Shown: piece after piece, positions 46,801 through 57,029 of the stretch
Numbering within the stretch: position 1 is the first letter of the stretch
Layout: every line of letters starts with the position of its first letter
NCBI GenBank assembly: GCA_025765615.1
Contig: JAIVFJ010000241.1
Coordinates: 1 to 64,000, forward strand
Length of the DNA stretch: 64,000 bases
Source: Zopfochytrium polystomum
Taxonomy: Eukaryota > Chytridiomycota > Chytridiomycetes > Chytridiales > Chytridiaceae
Reading direction: 5' to 3'
Made by a program: the position numbers and the translations under genes
Notes under the pieces: model-generated
Told to the model about the DNA's origin: nothing
Databases searched by the model: none
Seen by the model: only the letters and a program-made list of their open reading frames with translations

Positions 46801-49332
46801 AAAAAACGAGGCAAAGGTTTCAGTCATTTACCAAAGGACGATGGACATGAGAAACAACACGAAGAAAAACCCACCAGTTTTTCTGACAATGAGGACGTCA
46901 TTTCGTCGATAAGCTTCTCACTTGCCATGAGCTCTTCCCGAAGCGACGCCATGTCGACACCTGCATCTGCCCCACCTGCCGCGGTCTGATTCGTCAAAAC
47001 GGTAGGGGCGGCTGTCATGTTCGACAGCGACCTCATTCGGCCGATTCCAGCGGTGCGAGGAGTCCGAATAAGAGTTGGCGAGGCCCTCGAGTCGTCGTCG
47101 TCGGCTGAACGTCCGACCGGCACAAGGTTTGAAGCAGAGTCACCGGAAAGCGCGGCTCCGCCGCCTCCTGCGGCGGCCTCGTAGTTGGCAACGATCGCTT
47201 TCAGTCTCGCCACTTCTTCCTTCAACAGCCGAACGGTTTTCCCCGTCTCGTCTTCGTTAACGACAGCACGCGTCTCGATGCGCTTGGCGCGTTCAGCAAA
47301 ACGAAGCGTCGAAAGGGTCTCGTCGTACGACGTGTCTGAGGGGGACAGCGCCGCCAGCATCACAGTCTTGGCGTTCCCACCCAGAGAGTCCTTCAAGAGC
47401 CACGTCAGGACCGAGTCGCGGTAAGGGATGAAGGCGGCGGCAGCTTCGGGCTTAAGCTTGCGAGTGCTTGGCCGGCGGTTGAGATTGGGACCCGCACCAG
47501 CCGCTGCAGAGCCTGCTGGGCCACCGGCACTTTCGCGGCTGGAGCCGGCCTCAGCAAGCGCGGAAATCACTTTACCCAGTGTAGTTAGACTCTTGTTGAT
47601 GGCAGATCCCTCTTTTAGGCGGACTCCCTTTGCTCCCGTGGCATCGGCACGCTCGGATCCAGCAAGGTCCACAAGGGAAATACGAGAGGTGCGTTCGGTA
47701 CGCTGAGTGGCGCCGTTGGCTCCAGGCGCGGGGGTCGTCGCAAGAGGCTCGGTTCTCGTTTGGGTGAGAACGAGTGTGAAGACGGCGTGGGAACGTGACG
47801 AGGTTTCATTCATGTTTGTGGATGCGACGATGCGTGCCTGAATTTTCGCGTGGTCGTGAAATGTTGGTGTTAGGTGTGCCTCTCAAAACAACTCGCTCCT
47901 CTTGAACCTTATTCCCAATCTCCATGAGCCTCTCAACGCTTTCGTAGGAAGTGACTGCTAATTTTGACAGATCTTCTACGTAGGGTCCTAGTTGCGGGTG
48001 CTCGCGAATGCGAAGGTTATTTTTGTTCGACGGATTCAGCAGATCGCGGACGCGTTCGTTGTAAATCTGCGAACATGTTTCAAAGAATCAGTTGCGAAGG
48101 GGAAAATGCGTCCTCGAGCCAAGCAACCTTCACTGCAGCGAGCAGAAATGAACTGTACCTCAATGTAGCTGACGGTGACTTCGTAGGTAGTGTTTGGCAC
48201 GGTGTCGGCACTGATTCGTTGAAAAATGTCCTCGCAAACACGAGGAATGACGCCTCTGTTCGAAGGGGATCCCATCATCGTGTAACTTTTGCCGCTGCCC
48301 GTCTGGCCGTAAGCAAACAAGCAGACATTGTAACCACCAAAAGCGTGGTCCAGCAGCCCCGATCCAACCGTGGTGTAGACGGTCTCCTGCGACGCGCAGT
48401 TGGGGCTGTCGGGGAAGCAGCTCCAGAACACTCCGTCGAACGTGAAGTTTTTGATGTCGTCTGCCTGGGGCGAGAGCGGAGAAGAGTCGTTGGAGGACGC
48501 TCCACCGCCTGGAGACGAGCCATTTGTGAAGGCGGTGGACGAGGACAGGTGGCTGATCGTGGAAATGACGGAGGTGCGATCGCCGGGCGTTCCAGAGCGC
48601 GGCGGGAGGCTTCCTTGGGAGGGCTGTGGAGGAGCGGGGCCGCCGCCGCCGGCCGCTCCGGGAACCGACGACGCAGGGAGGGAGGGGCGGCAGATGGACA
48701 GCGTATCGGGGGACTGTGTTTCTTTCAGGATGATCTGAGCGTTGAGCGAAATTTCGCGCGAGTTGAGGGGGCGGATCCGGACGTGAACCTGGGAGTGCGA
48801 ACGGGGAGGTGGGCGTATGAAAGGATCAATCAGAAACGGGTGGGTTGGGTCATCAACACGCCGTGTGGGAGGTGCTGGGAAGGGCGATTACTTATGGCGG
48901 CGCAGCGCTGGGCAAAGCGATCACCAGCACTCGGCGCGGCAGCAAAGCAGCTGGGAACGAGATCGGAGGAGGAGTGTCGGAGCGTGATCCAGCGCTGGGT
49001 GGCTTTCCTAGGCGCCTCTCCCACCCTCCACCATCAATGCCGCCGCATTCATCCAATGAAGGCTTGCGAAGGCGAGACGCTCTCCGAAATCGACAGAGAA
49101 ACGGAGCGTCCTGATGCGCACCCTAGCGCTTTGCCTCCTGCTCGCTCAAGGGGGAGGCGGGGCTCATTGCATGCAATCGGATGGAAGGGGGGGCGGGTGG
49201 TCGTGGAGGAGAGGTCGCGCTGTCAGTGCCTCTCACCTGCACTTTGGACGATCCGTGCGGGGCGTGCGCGGCGTCGTCTGGGTAGCCGCCACCGTCAAGG
49301 GGCGCCGCGGCGGCTGCCGGGTCTAAAGGCAT
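40879..49332 (-). CDS. Kinesin-3 (KIF1/UNC-104-like) motor with FHA and PH domains
   Basis: Six exons: 49332-49237, 48788-48159, 48066-47908, 47837-46875, 46787-44940, 44841-40879, all joined in phase 0; about 2550 residues. Motor: [16 protein letters not shown]-loop [32 protein letters not shown] (switch I), [16 protein letters not shown] (switch II), [14 protein letters not shown]. The neck and coiled segments follow. [31 protein letters not shown]1B-type region: [20 protein letters not shown]-terminal PH domain: [19 protein letters not shown] near residue 2420. This is the layout of plus-end-directed vesicle/endosome transporters; the PH domain binds membrane lipids. A Ser/Pro/Gly-rich insert of about 50 residues lies early in the motor between [12 protein letters not shown] and [10 protein letters not shown]. 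Confidence 0.9.
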
Positions 49333-49628
49333 GGCGCAAGAGCGCGGGCGGTGGAGGGAGCGGGGCGGGTGGGTTTGCCGAGCAGGGCGTCGTTGTCGTC
49401 AAGCGGGCGGCGGCGGGCGTGCGAGGTGGGTGGTGGGGGAGGGACGGCGACGGCACGACTCGCTCGCCGTCTTCGCCCTCTCTTTCCTCTCTCTCTCTAT
49501 GCTTACAAAAGATTGCGCAGGTGGACAGACAGTGTGGGAAGCTTGCTGCCTGCCACGTTTGGCAGGATGGAGAGAGAAAGAGAGAGAGACCGACACCAAC
49601 AGAGAGAGAGAGTGTGTGAGAGTGAGAG

Positions 49629-49674
<46 letters not shown>

Positions 49675-50309
49675 CACGCCAAAGGAGATGGAGTAGGCGC
49701 GTCTGTCTCGCGGTCTCAAGACGCGATTTGGGTTTGGGGAAATGAATGCTGTTGGGCGAGAAAGATTTTTTGCCGGTTTTTTTTTTCACCCTTTTTTCGT
49801 CGCTCGGCGCATGATTGGTCAGAGCGAAAGGGGTGAGACAAACACGGCGCGCCGTGTGAGCGGTATTTTTTTTTTTAGTGTGGCATTCACGTTTGTTTCT
49901 GGGGAGTTTTCTTCTGCTGCATTGCGCGCATTCTTTGTCTGTCTGGCCCTCCCTTGCACTTTTCTATCGAGCGACTTCCAAAAAAGAATTCCATCGAGAG
50001 CGAGAGACCGCGCACACGCGCACACGTGCACTTCAACTCCCGTCCGGTTCTCACGTTTCTCTCTTTCTGCATGTTTCATGCCAATCCAATCCAACGCACG
50101 GATCGACCGTTGATCGACAAAACAACAACAAGGATGACGTCGCAAAGGGGCGGGGACTGGGGGACTGGGGGACTCCAGCTCGGCATTCCGCGCGAGGTAA
50201 GAAAGTAAAAAAAAAAAAAAAAGGTAAACCGCGTCGAGTCCAAAACATTATCGCAAGGTTCAACAAAAAGACGGCACACGGCCGCCCCTCCCCGTTTCTT
50301 TATCTTTGC
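49333..50309. other. Intergenic between the kinesin start and the dioxygenase stop
   Basis: Holds the kinesin upstream region, a GA-rich repeat at 49569-49675 and short A/T tracts. The long plus-strand frames here are shadows or repeat-driven. Confidence 0.6.
49569..49675. repeat. GA-rich microsatellite
   Basis: AGAG repeats interrupted by CCGACACC and GTGTG segments, about 240-350 bases upstream of the kinesin ATG. Confidence 0.85.
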
Positions 50310-51637
50310 TCAGTACGTGACCCGCAGCCTCTCCACCAAGTGGTCAAACGCGCGGATCGGCGGGTACTTTGCCGCGTCGCCGCCAATGCCCGGCAGCGAC
50401 TCGATCACCGCGTTCGGGTTCGCGTTGCAAAAGTACGGGATCGAGTACCGCGCCGGGTACGACGCCGTCTGCGCCCCCTCCTCCTCTGTCGCCGTCGTCG
50501 TAGGCGGCGGCGCGACCACCCGGTGCATCGTCGACTTGATCACGTCGTTCGACCACCGCATCAAAAGGTCGCCCGCGTTCACCACCACCGTGCCCGGAAT
50601 CGGCGTCGCGTCCACCCACTCTTGACGCGTCCGCTGCACCTGCAGGCCGCCCGCGCTGTCTTGGAAGAGGAGAGTGATCGTGCCGTAGTCCGTGTGCGCT
50701 CTGTTGGTGAGGCCCGCGGGGGAAAAAAGAAGGGAAGTAAGGATGTGCAAAATGAACCTATGCATGCGAACTCCCACAACCTACCCCGCCCGCATCTGCT
50801 CTTCCTTCTGGAGAATCGTCTTTTCGACCGCCGGGTAGTGCAGCAGCCGCAGCGTATTGTCCTTCTCGTCGATAAACTTGTCAAAGTAGAACTCGTCGAG
50901 ACCAAGGCCCACGGCGACGGCGCGCATGATTTGTACGTGCAGGTTCTGGCCCGACTGGGTTTTGATTTGATGTTTTTTTTTTGTTTTTTTTTTTTTTTGT
51001 GAAGACAAAAACACAAAAAAGTGAGTGGGGATTGATCCGAACGAGGAAACCCAATCCTCATCTCGACCACCGCACCCCACCCACCCACTCACCTCAAAAA
51101 ACTCGAGCATCGTCTCCCGAAACCCGTCGATCCCGTCCGGCCAGCGGTTCCGGTACGTCTCGTCCTCCTCCCTGCCAATCTCAAACGACTCCTTCAGGTC
51201 CGGCACCGCCTCGCGCAGCGCCTGCACCCCGGCCGCGTCCGACACCTGCGTCACTTTTTCCCGCCCGGGCTCGCTGTACCCGCGGTTCGACTCGGCAGAC
51301 TCCCATTCCATCGTCATCTTGGTCGAGTACGGGAGGGCGAAGAACGTTTTCGCCTGAGGGGGATTCGGTGAGTGTTCTCGCCAAGGCAGGCAACAACCGG
51401 GAAAAAAACAAGAACATAGACATGTTACTCAACGTGTGCGTAGACCTTTGCCAGCGCCGCGTCGGGCACCCCGTGGTTCGCGAGAAACACAAAGCCAATG
51501 TCGCGGAACGCCGCGACCACGGCGTCCGCCGTCTTTTTGCGGGCGTCGGCGTCGGCGCCCGGCGTGAGGAACGGCGCAAAGTCGACGACTGGGATCGGCG
51601 ACGGCGAGGGCGTGGAGGCGGGGACGGCGGCGGCCAT
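50310..51637 (-). CDS. 2-oxoglutarate/Fe(II)-dependent dioxygenase (isopenicillin N synthase-like)
   Basis: Four exons: 51637-51434, 51353-51093, 50954-50785, 50700-50310; 341 residues. The N-terminal DIOX_N part is IPVVDFAPFLTPGAD with FRDIGFVFLANHGVP. AKTFFALPYSTKMTMEWES follows. The catalytic core has AHTDYGTITLLFQD (His and Asp of the facial triad), GTVVVNAGDLLMRWSN, STMHRVV (second His) and ARYSIPYF (Arg binding 2-oxoglutarate). All metal and cosubstrate residues are present and the length is normal. The family oxidises small molecules; the substrate cannot be read from sequence. It is transcribed in the same direction as its neighbours. Confidence 0.9.
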
Positions 51638-52346
51638 GTCAGTGAGGAGGGGAAGGGTGGGCTTGTTCTGGTTTTCTTGTGCTGGATCACCATCGGTCTC
51701 ACTCTATTTATATGCCATGTCTCGGTGGGATGATAAGCTTATCAATGTCCGAAGACACAACTCAAAGAAAAAGGGAGAAAAAAAAAAAAAAAGTAAAAAG
51801 TAAAAGACCTTTGTGTCCTCAGCGTGGTCGTTGCATTTCTCGTTATCGCCAAGGTAGATGAAATGAATAGGAGCACCAACACAGAAAAAAAAAGAAAAAG
51901 GAAAAGGGAAGCGGACGAGTGGAAGTAACAAGGTTGTTGAAAAGGAACATGGGGGCACGTACTGTGGCAGCGTCCCGTCTATAAAGACTTCCTCGATCAT
52001 AGTGTTGGTGCACGCTGTCGAGCGAAAGAAACACAAAGGGGACGAATGAATTGGAAAGGATTGAGCTGAACTCAGAAGTATGTTGGAGAACGTCGAAAGA
52101 AAGAAAAGGGAAAACAGAGAAAGATGAAAAAGGAATTGAGGGAAGCGTTAATCTCAATAATATGACTGTTGGGCTCTGCTGAGCCGTCGCCCATTGCCCT
52201 TGAAAGACAGCGGACTGGTCTCTCGTACAACATGCAAAAGTAAACGTTTCCACCAATAGGAAGAGCGTTGGATTGAAAGAAGAAGAAACGAAAAAGAAAT
52301 GGAAAAACAGGGAACATTTTTAAAAGAACCAATAGAATCTCACTTT
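51638..52346. other. Intergenic, no gene seen
   Basis: A-rich and purine-rich tracts between the protease stop and the dioxygenase start. Frames are short. Confidence 0.6.
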
Positions 52347-55300
52347 TCAGAATCCAATCTTTACCACAGGTGTCTCAATTATGTCAAAGTTGTCGTCAGC
52401 AGTGTACCGCCCGGGCGTCATGTGCTTCATGCCCTTCATTCGCAGAACGTACTCGCCTGGCGGTAAAGAGACAATCGGCGCCAGCATTGTCGGATCCGCG
52501 ATGACGTCGCCACGCCAGTACCACCGCTGCGGAGTCGTGATCCCGGCCCCCCCGACGGGCGAGTTCCGTCGACCGATACCGTACTGGATGTACGACGCCC
52601 GGTCGTCCGACGGCGATCCCGCCAGTACGAGGTACCCCTGGTTCGTGCCGTGTCCGAGGTTCAACTTGTTCAGCTGGCTTTTGACAGTCTGGTTCGTTCC
52701 GACGTACTCGGCCTCAAAGTACGCCAGCCGGGTCGTGGTGGCGTAGATCGGCGCAACCACTATGGGGTCGGTGGTAAGGTTGACTTGGTCGTTTGCGGAC
52801 AAAGCGGCGGCTGGGGGACGCGGCGGACCGCCCGCGAACGAACGGTAGAAGCCGGAGGAGTAGCCGAACGTAGTGAGCGCGTTGCGTGAGAAGATGCCGG
52901 CATCCGTCCAGTTTCCGACCATCCCCGCGTACGGCACGGTCACCGTGTCGTCGTCAAAGTTGTTTGTGACCCTGACGAACCCGGAAAAGATTGGGAAGCG
53001 GCGAGGATCGGCGTTCGGCGGTTGCGTCACGTCAATGTTGACTTTGACCGACGCGTTCGCCTGCACTACGGTCGAATACACGGCTTCTTGCTTGTTGCCG
53101 AAACCGAGAACGGCGTAATCAGTGGTGTATTTGGTGCTCGAGGCTGGTTGTATGAAATCCTCAACCCCGTCGAACATGTACACCGTGGCAGCCCCGACAT
53201 TGGTGAATGTAAACGCGACAGCCGAGGAGTAGTAGCTGGTGAGCGTCAGGGTGTAATGAGTCTTGGAGGTAAACTGAGAGTCGTTCAACGCCAAAAATGA
53301 AGGTGTGATGACGCTTTTCGAGGTAATGGTGCTGTAGACATTCACGAGGCCTGCTCCCTGCAGCGCAACCGAGTCCATCATATCGCTCTTGTACATTTTA
53401 GTCGGAATAGCGTTGTTTTGGAATGCCGTGCGTACGGTTTCAAACGTCGGTTTGACGCCTGATTGACGACTTTGGAGGTAGAGCGCCACGGCTCCTGCAA
53501 AGTATGGTGAGGACATTGAAGTACCGGTTTGGAGCGAGTAAGGAACTGCGAGGTTTTGCTTCTTCGCAGCGTAAGGAGAGATGCACGAGTAAACGTTCGA
53601 CCCGATTGCCCCAATATCTGGCTTGATGTGAAGCTCGGCGTCCAGGCCAGTTGAAGTAAAAGTGGACGCCGTCGCCCCTGAGGGATCGGAGAATTGGCTT
53701 AGAGTTTGCTTCGAAATGACAACCTTTCTCGTTGAAGAGGCCACAATCGCAGCGCCAGCGTTCGATGGGATAGATGCAGTAGGGATAGGCCCGCCAGTCA
53801 AGATGATGTTTCCCTCCGTGTTCATATAAACAAGGCAGTTCTTTGCGCCAGCTCTCTGAGCGTTGGTGCAACGAACGACCGAGCCGCAGCCGCTACCGAA
53901 ACGAAGCAAAACCGTTTTCCCTTTGGCACCAGCACCAATAGTAGTGCAGCCGTCATCCACGATATCGTTTTTGATGGCATCCGGGTTGTTCACAAAGATG
54001 TCGAGGGATTCGGAGGGAACTCCAAAGTCGCTGTTCGTGGCGGCAGCAATCCACGAGAAAGGTACGTCGTCGACGGTGATCGTCGTCTGCAGATTTGACA
54101 GGCCGTCGTAGCTACGGGTGTAAGTGTTAGTATCCGCTGATAATCCAGTATTTGCGTGAAATTAAGCGTCTAGGTACCTTCCGACCCCAAACCCGGTGAG
54201 TGATCCCCCGGGATTGCCGCTTGACATGTAACCCTGGGCGCCCTCGTTGCCGTTCGAGGCAACAACGATCACGCCTACGAGTTCGATGAGAAGTGCGCAC
54301 AGAGGAGTGTATTCCCTCTCGGGGTCATAGCAATCACAGACACGGCAACTCACCAGCGGCACTGACGCGGTCGACCGCGGCTGCCTCTGCTTGATCAGGT
54401 AGCGACGGTCCATTGCCAATACTTCAGCAGCAACGAAAAAAATTTTAGGAAGGAAGCGTTATTGTAAATCACCTTACACAAACCTCAAATTGATGATATC
54501 TGCGCCGTCGGCGGCCGCCTGGTAAATAGCAGACGCGATGATATCATCGAAGGTTCCATCTGCGGCGCAGCCGAAGATCCGGTACGCGCCGATGGTAATG
54601 TCTGGAGCTACGCCCGACCACGGCATTTCAGGCAAAAACGCCGGGTCAGTGATGTTGAGCGCGTTGCCGGCTAAAATTCCAGCCACGTGAGTGCCATGGG
54701 CGCCGTCCGAGCAGTCGTCGATGGGGTCGTCGTCCATAGCGACGGTGGGGTTTCCAGCGCTGAGTGCGTCGCCGACTAGGTCCAGACCAAACGCGACCTT
54801 GCAGCCCGGGCCGAAGCAGCCGCCGAGTGCCGGGTGCTTGTAGTATACGCCCGTGTCTAGGATGGCGACCTTGACGCCCTTTCCGGTAAGGCCCAGCTTG
54901 TTGCGGGCATCGTTCACGCCCGTCAGGACGTGTATGGTTTCGGGGGCGGCGCCGTCGTTCCGCGGTTGAATTTGAATGGCCTTTGGGGCTGACCGCTTCG
55001 ACACCTTGAAGGAGTTAACGACGGGGGACTTAATCTTTGCGACAATGCTCGCGGCTGGAAAAAAAGGTTGGGAGGAAGGTTGGGAGGAAGGTTAATAACG
55101 CGATGGGAAGGGTGGTTTTTTGGGTGGATTTGTGTTGTGTTTTTCCATTGTGTGTGAGACCGAAATGAAAAATTGCGCGGGTGGATGAATTCCCTTTTTT
55201 GGGTTTGGTCTGTTTTTTTTGGGTGTTTTTGAGGAAGGGAAAGGGCCAACACCACACAAGCGCCTGGCGCGCTACCGCCCACATGCACACCTTCACATTC

Positions 55301-55353
55301 GCATAGGGTATTTACATAGGCATCCGATTGAGCCGAGCATACGCGCGTGCACG

Positions 55354-55416
<63 letters not shown>

Positions 55417-55797
55417 GGTGTTCACTGTTCACAGACCTGCGACGGCGGGATCGCACCCGAACGACATGCCGCAGAAGAGCGCCGTCTCCGTCCGTGTGCG
55501 GACAGCGCAACCCGCGGCACCCACCACCGACGCGGCGTCGGCGAGCGACGGCCCGCAGCCAGCGCCGGTCGCAAACTCGACGTGCCCAAAGTTGGGCACA
55601 ACGGCGGCGGCGGCGGCATCGCTGCTGACATCGGAGGCGGCGGCGGCTGGCGCAGCGGATGCAACGGATGATGCAACGGCGAGACCCAGGCCAAATGCTG
55701 CTGCTACAGCGAGCATCGAAGCCGTCGTCCTCGGCGTTGTTGGCGCCGTCGTCATGGCGCGGGCACCGGAAGTGGCGGCGAGGGGGGAGTTCGCCAT
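52347..55797 (-). CDS. Secreted subtilisin-like serine protease (S8) with PA-type insert
   Basis: Five exons: 55797-55437, 55054-54484, 54421-54354, 54274-54178, 54111-52347; phases agree. The start MANSPLAATSGARAMTTAPT leads into a hydrophobic signal segment (SMLAVAAAFGLGLAVASSVA). The catalytic triad is complete: Asp in VAILDTGVYYKHP, His in GAHGTHVAGI, Ser in GTSMSSPYFAGAVALYL. The oxyanion Asn is in VASNGNEG. About 150 residues between NEG and the Ser carry a protease-associated domain-like stretch (GKTVLLRFGSGCGSVVRCTN), as in Vpr/C5a-peptidase-type subtilases. The C-terminal 300 residues are beta-rich, Fn3-like. It would act outside the cell on proteins, likely nutritional or host-tissue substrates. 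Confidence 0.9.
55351..55412. repeat. (AC)n microsatellite in intron 1 of the subtilase gene
   Basis: About 30 AC units, just inside the intron after the first donor. Confidence 0.9.
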
Positions 55798-55821
55798 GAC
55801 AATGAGGGTGGAGCTTCTCTT

Positions 55822-55823
<2 letters not shown>

Positions 55824-55859
<36 letters not shown>
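55824..55859. repeat. Poly(T) tract upstream of the subtilase ATG
   Basis: 36 T on the plus strand, i.e. poly(dA) on the coding strand, 27 bases before the start codon. Such tracts exclude nucleosomes in fungal promoters. Confidence 0.85.
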
Positions 55860-56165
55860 CATCGCGAACAAACATCCGGCAAGATGAGAGGCTTTTCCTC
55901 TTTCTTTGCTTGTCTGTCTCTGGGTCGTCTAGATCTATAGTAAATTTTATAAATTTTAGCGATTGAGGGAGAGAGTGTGTGAGAGTGAGAGAGAGAGAGA
56001 GGAGGGAAAGAGGGGAGACAAACGTCGTCCATCTCTGCCTGTCTCACTCGGCTGACCTTGTCTTCAACCTCTGTGGATGAACCACTTGCGTCCGATTGGT
56101 CGATCTCCGCAGCACTTTTCGCAAAAAAAGACAAAGAAACACATCCACCCAAACATTTCTTTGTT

Positions 56166-56314
56166 CTTTGAGTCTTGACAAGGAAGACTCTCAAAAGATA
56201 TAAAAGGGGGATTGGGGACCTGTCCCATCCCTCAAGTGAATTATTGTTTCCAATACAATCATCACTCCTCTCAGTTCCTTGTCTGCCTTGTCCTGTCCTG
56301 CCCAGTTCCTGACA
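56166..56314 (+). repeat. Chromovirus LTR fragment (3' half)
   Basis: From CTTTGAGTCTTGACAAGG to TTCCTGACA, with ATATAAAAGG and the 11-base start box retained. The GAA/TTC array is missing. Confidence 0.85.
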
Positions 56315-56352
56315 ACTCCTTCCACTCACTCACTCAGAGTAGAGTGTTTACA
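56315..56352 (+). repeat. Copia LTR tail
   Basis: CTTCCACTCACTCACTCAGA followed by GTAGAGTGTTTACA matches the end of the copia LTR at 18325-18364. Confidence 0.65.
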
Positions 56353-57029
56353 GTACTTACTTTCAAGATTATGTAAATGGTTAAACAAAGTTGGGCTCCT
56401 TGGCTACATAGACTTATTTGTAACCAAGGAGCCAAATCGTACTTTCACTATGAACGATAGTGAATCTTAATGCCGTAATTGGGGCGGCATTTTCTTACAA
56501 AACCAAAAATAAAGTCTACTTAGTGGAAATATGTATAAACATTGTGGGAGCAACTGGAATTAATCCCTCTTTATGATAGGGTCATTCTTGCTTTCATATG
56601 AAAATATTTATGTGTTATCCTGTATCATAGTAAAGTAATTGTTTATGAACGTAAACTATGACCAGCACCTAATGTGAAATATGTACTTGCCCAAGTTGAG
56701 AGAGGCCCTAGGGAGTGGGAGTGTCCAAGAGAGACAGAGAAAGATTGACAAATGGGCGAACGAAAAATTGTTCCTCTTTTCCAGTCATCCCTATCTCTGA
56801 GCCTGTCAAGGGGTTCCTGAATGCCTTGTTTGTGGAGTAATGGTACTCACCCACTGATCATCATGAATTGTGAGGTATAAAGATTCAGACCAAGAAGTTC
56901 TTGAGCTCCTCTTTACAAAACTATGGCAAAGTTGAGCAGACCACATTTCCAGGATGAATAACATTTCTAATGTATTTTTAATGGAAGATCCTCTTTTTGG
57001 TCATTTATCGAAGTTGACCACCATTTGAT
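56353..57029. other. AT-rich segment with three adjacent hairpins
   Basis: Clearly richer in A and T than neighbouring DNA and without a convincing frame. Stem-loops lie at 56391-56436, 56444-56464 and 56469-56491. Confidence 0.6.
56391..56491. repeat. Cluster of three stem-loops
   Basis: TTGGGCTCCTTGGCTAC (56391-56407) pairs with GTAACCAAGGAGCCAAA (56420-56436), two mismatches. TTCACTAT (56444-56451) pairs with ATAGTGAA (56457-56464), perfect, loop of 5. AATGCCG (56469-56475) pairs with CGGCATT (56485-56491), perfect. Confidence 0.7.

Noticed and set aside
47964..49619. 551-codon plus-strand open frame
   Set aside because: Antisense to the kinesin motor exons and introns, and ends in the GA repeat. 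No protein features.
55328..55966. Plus-strand frames of Thr/His repeats
   Set aside because: Translations of the AC microsatellite and the antisense of subtilase exon 1.
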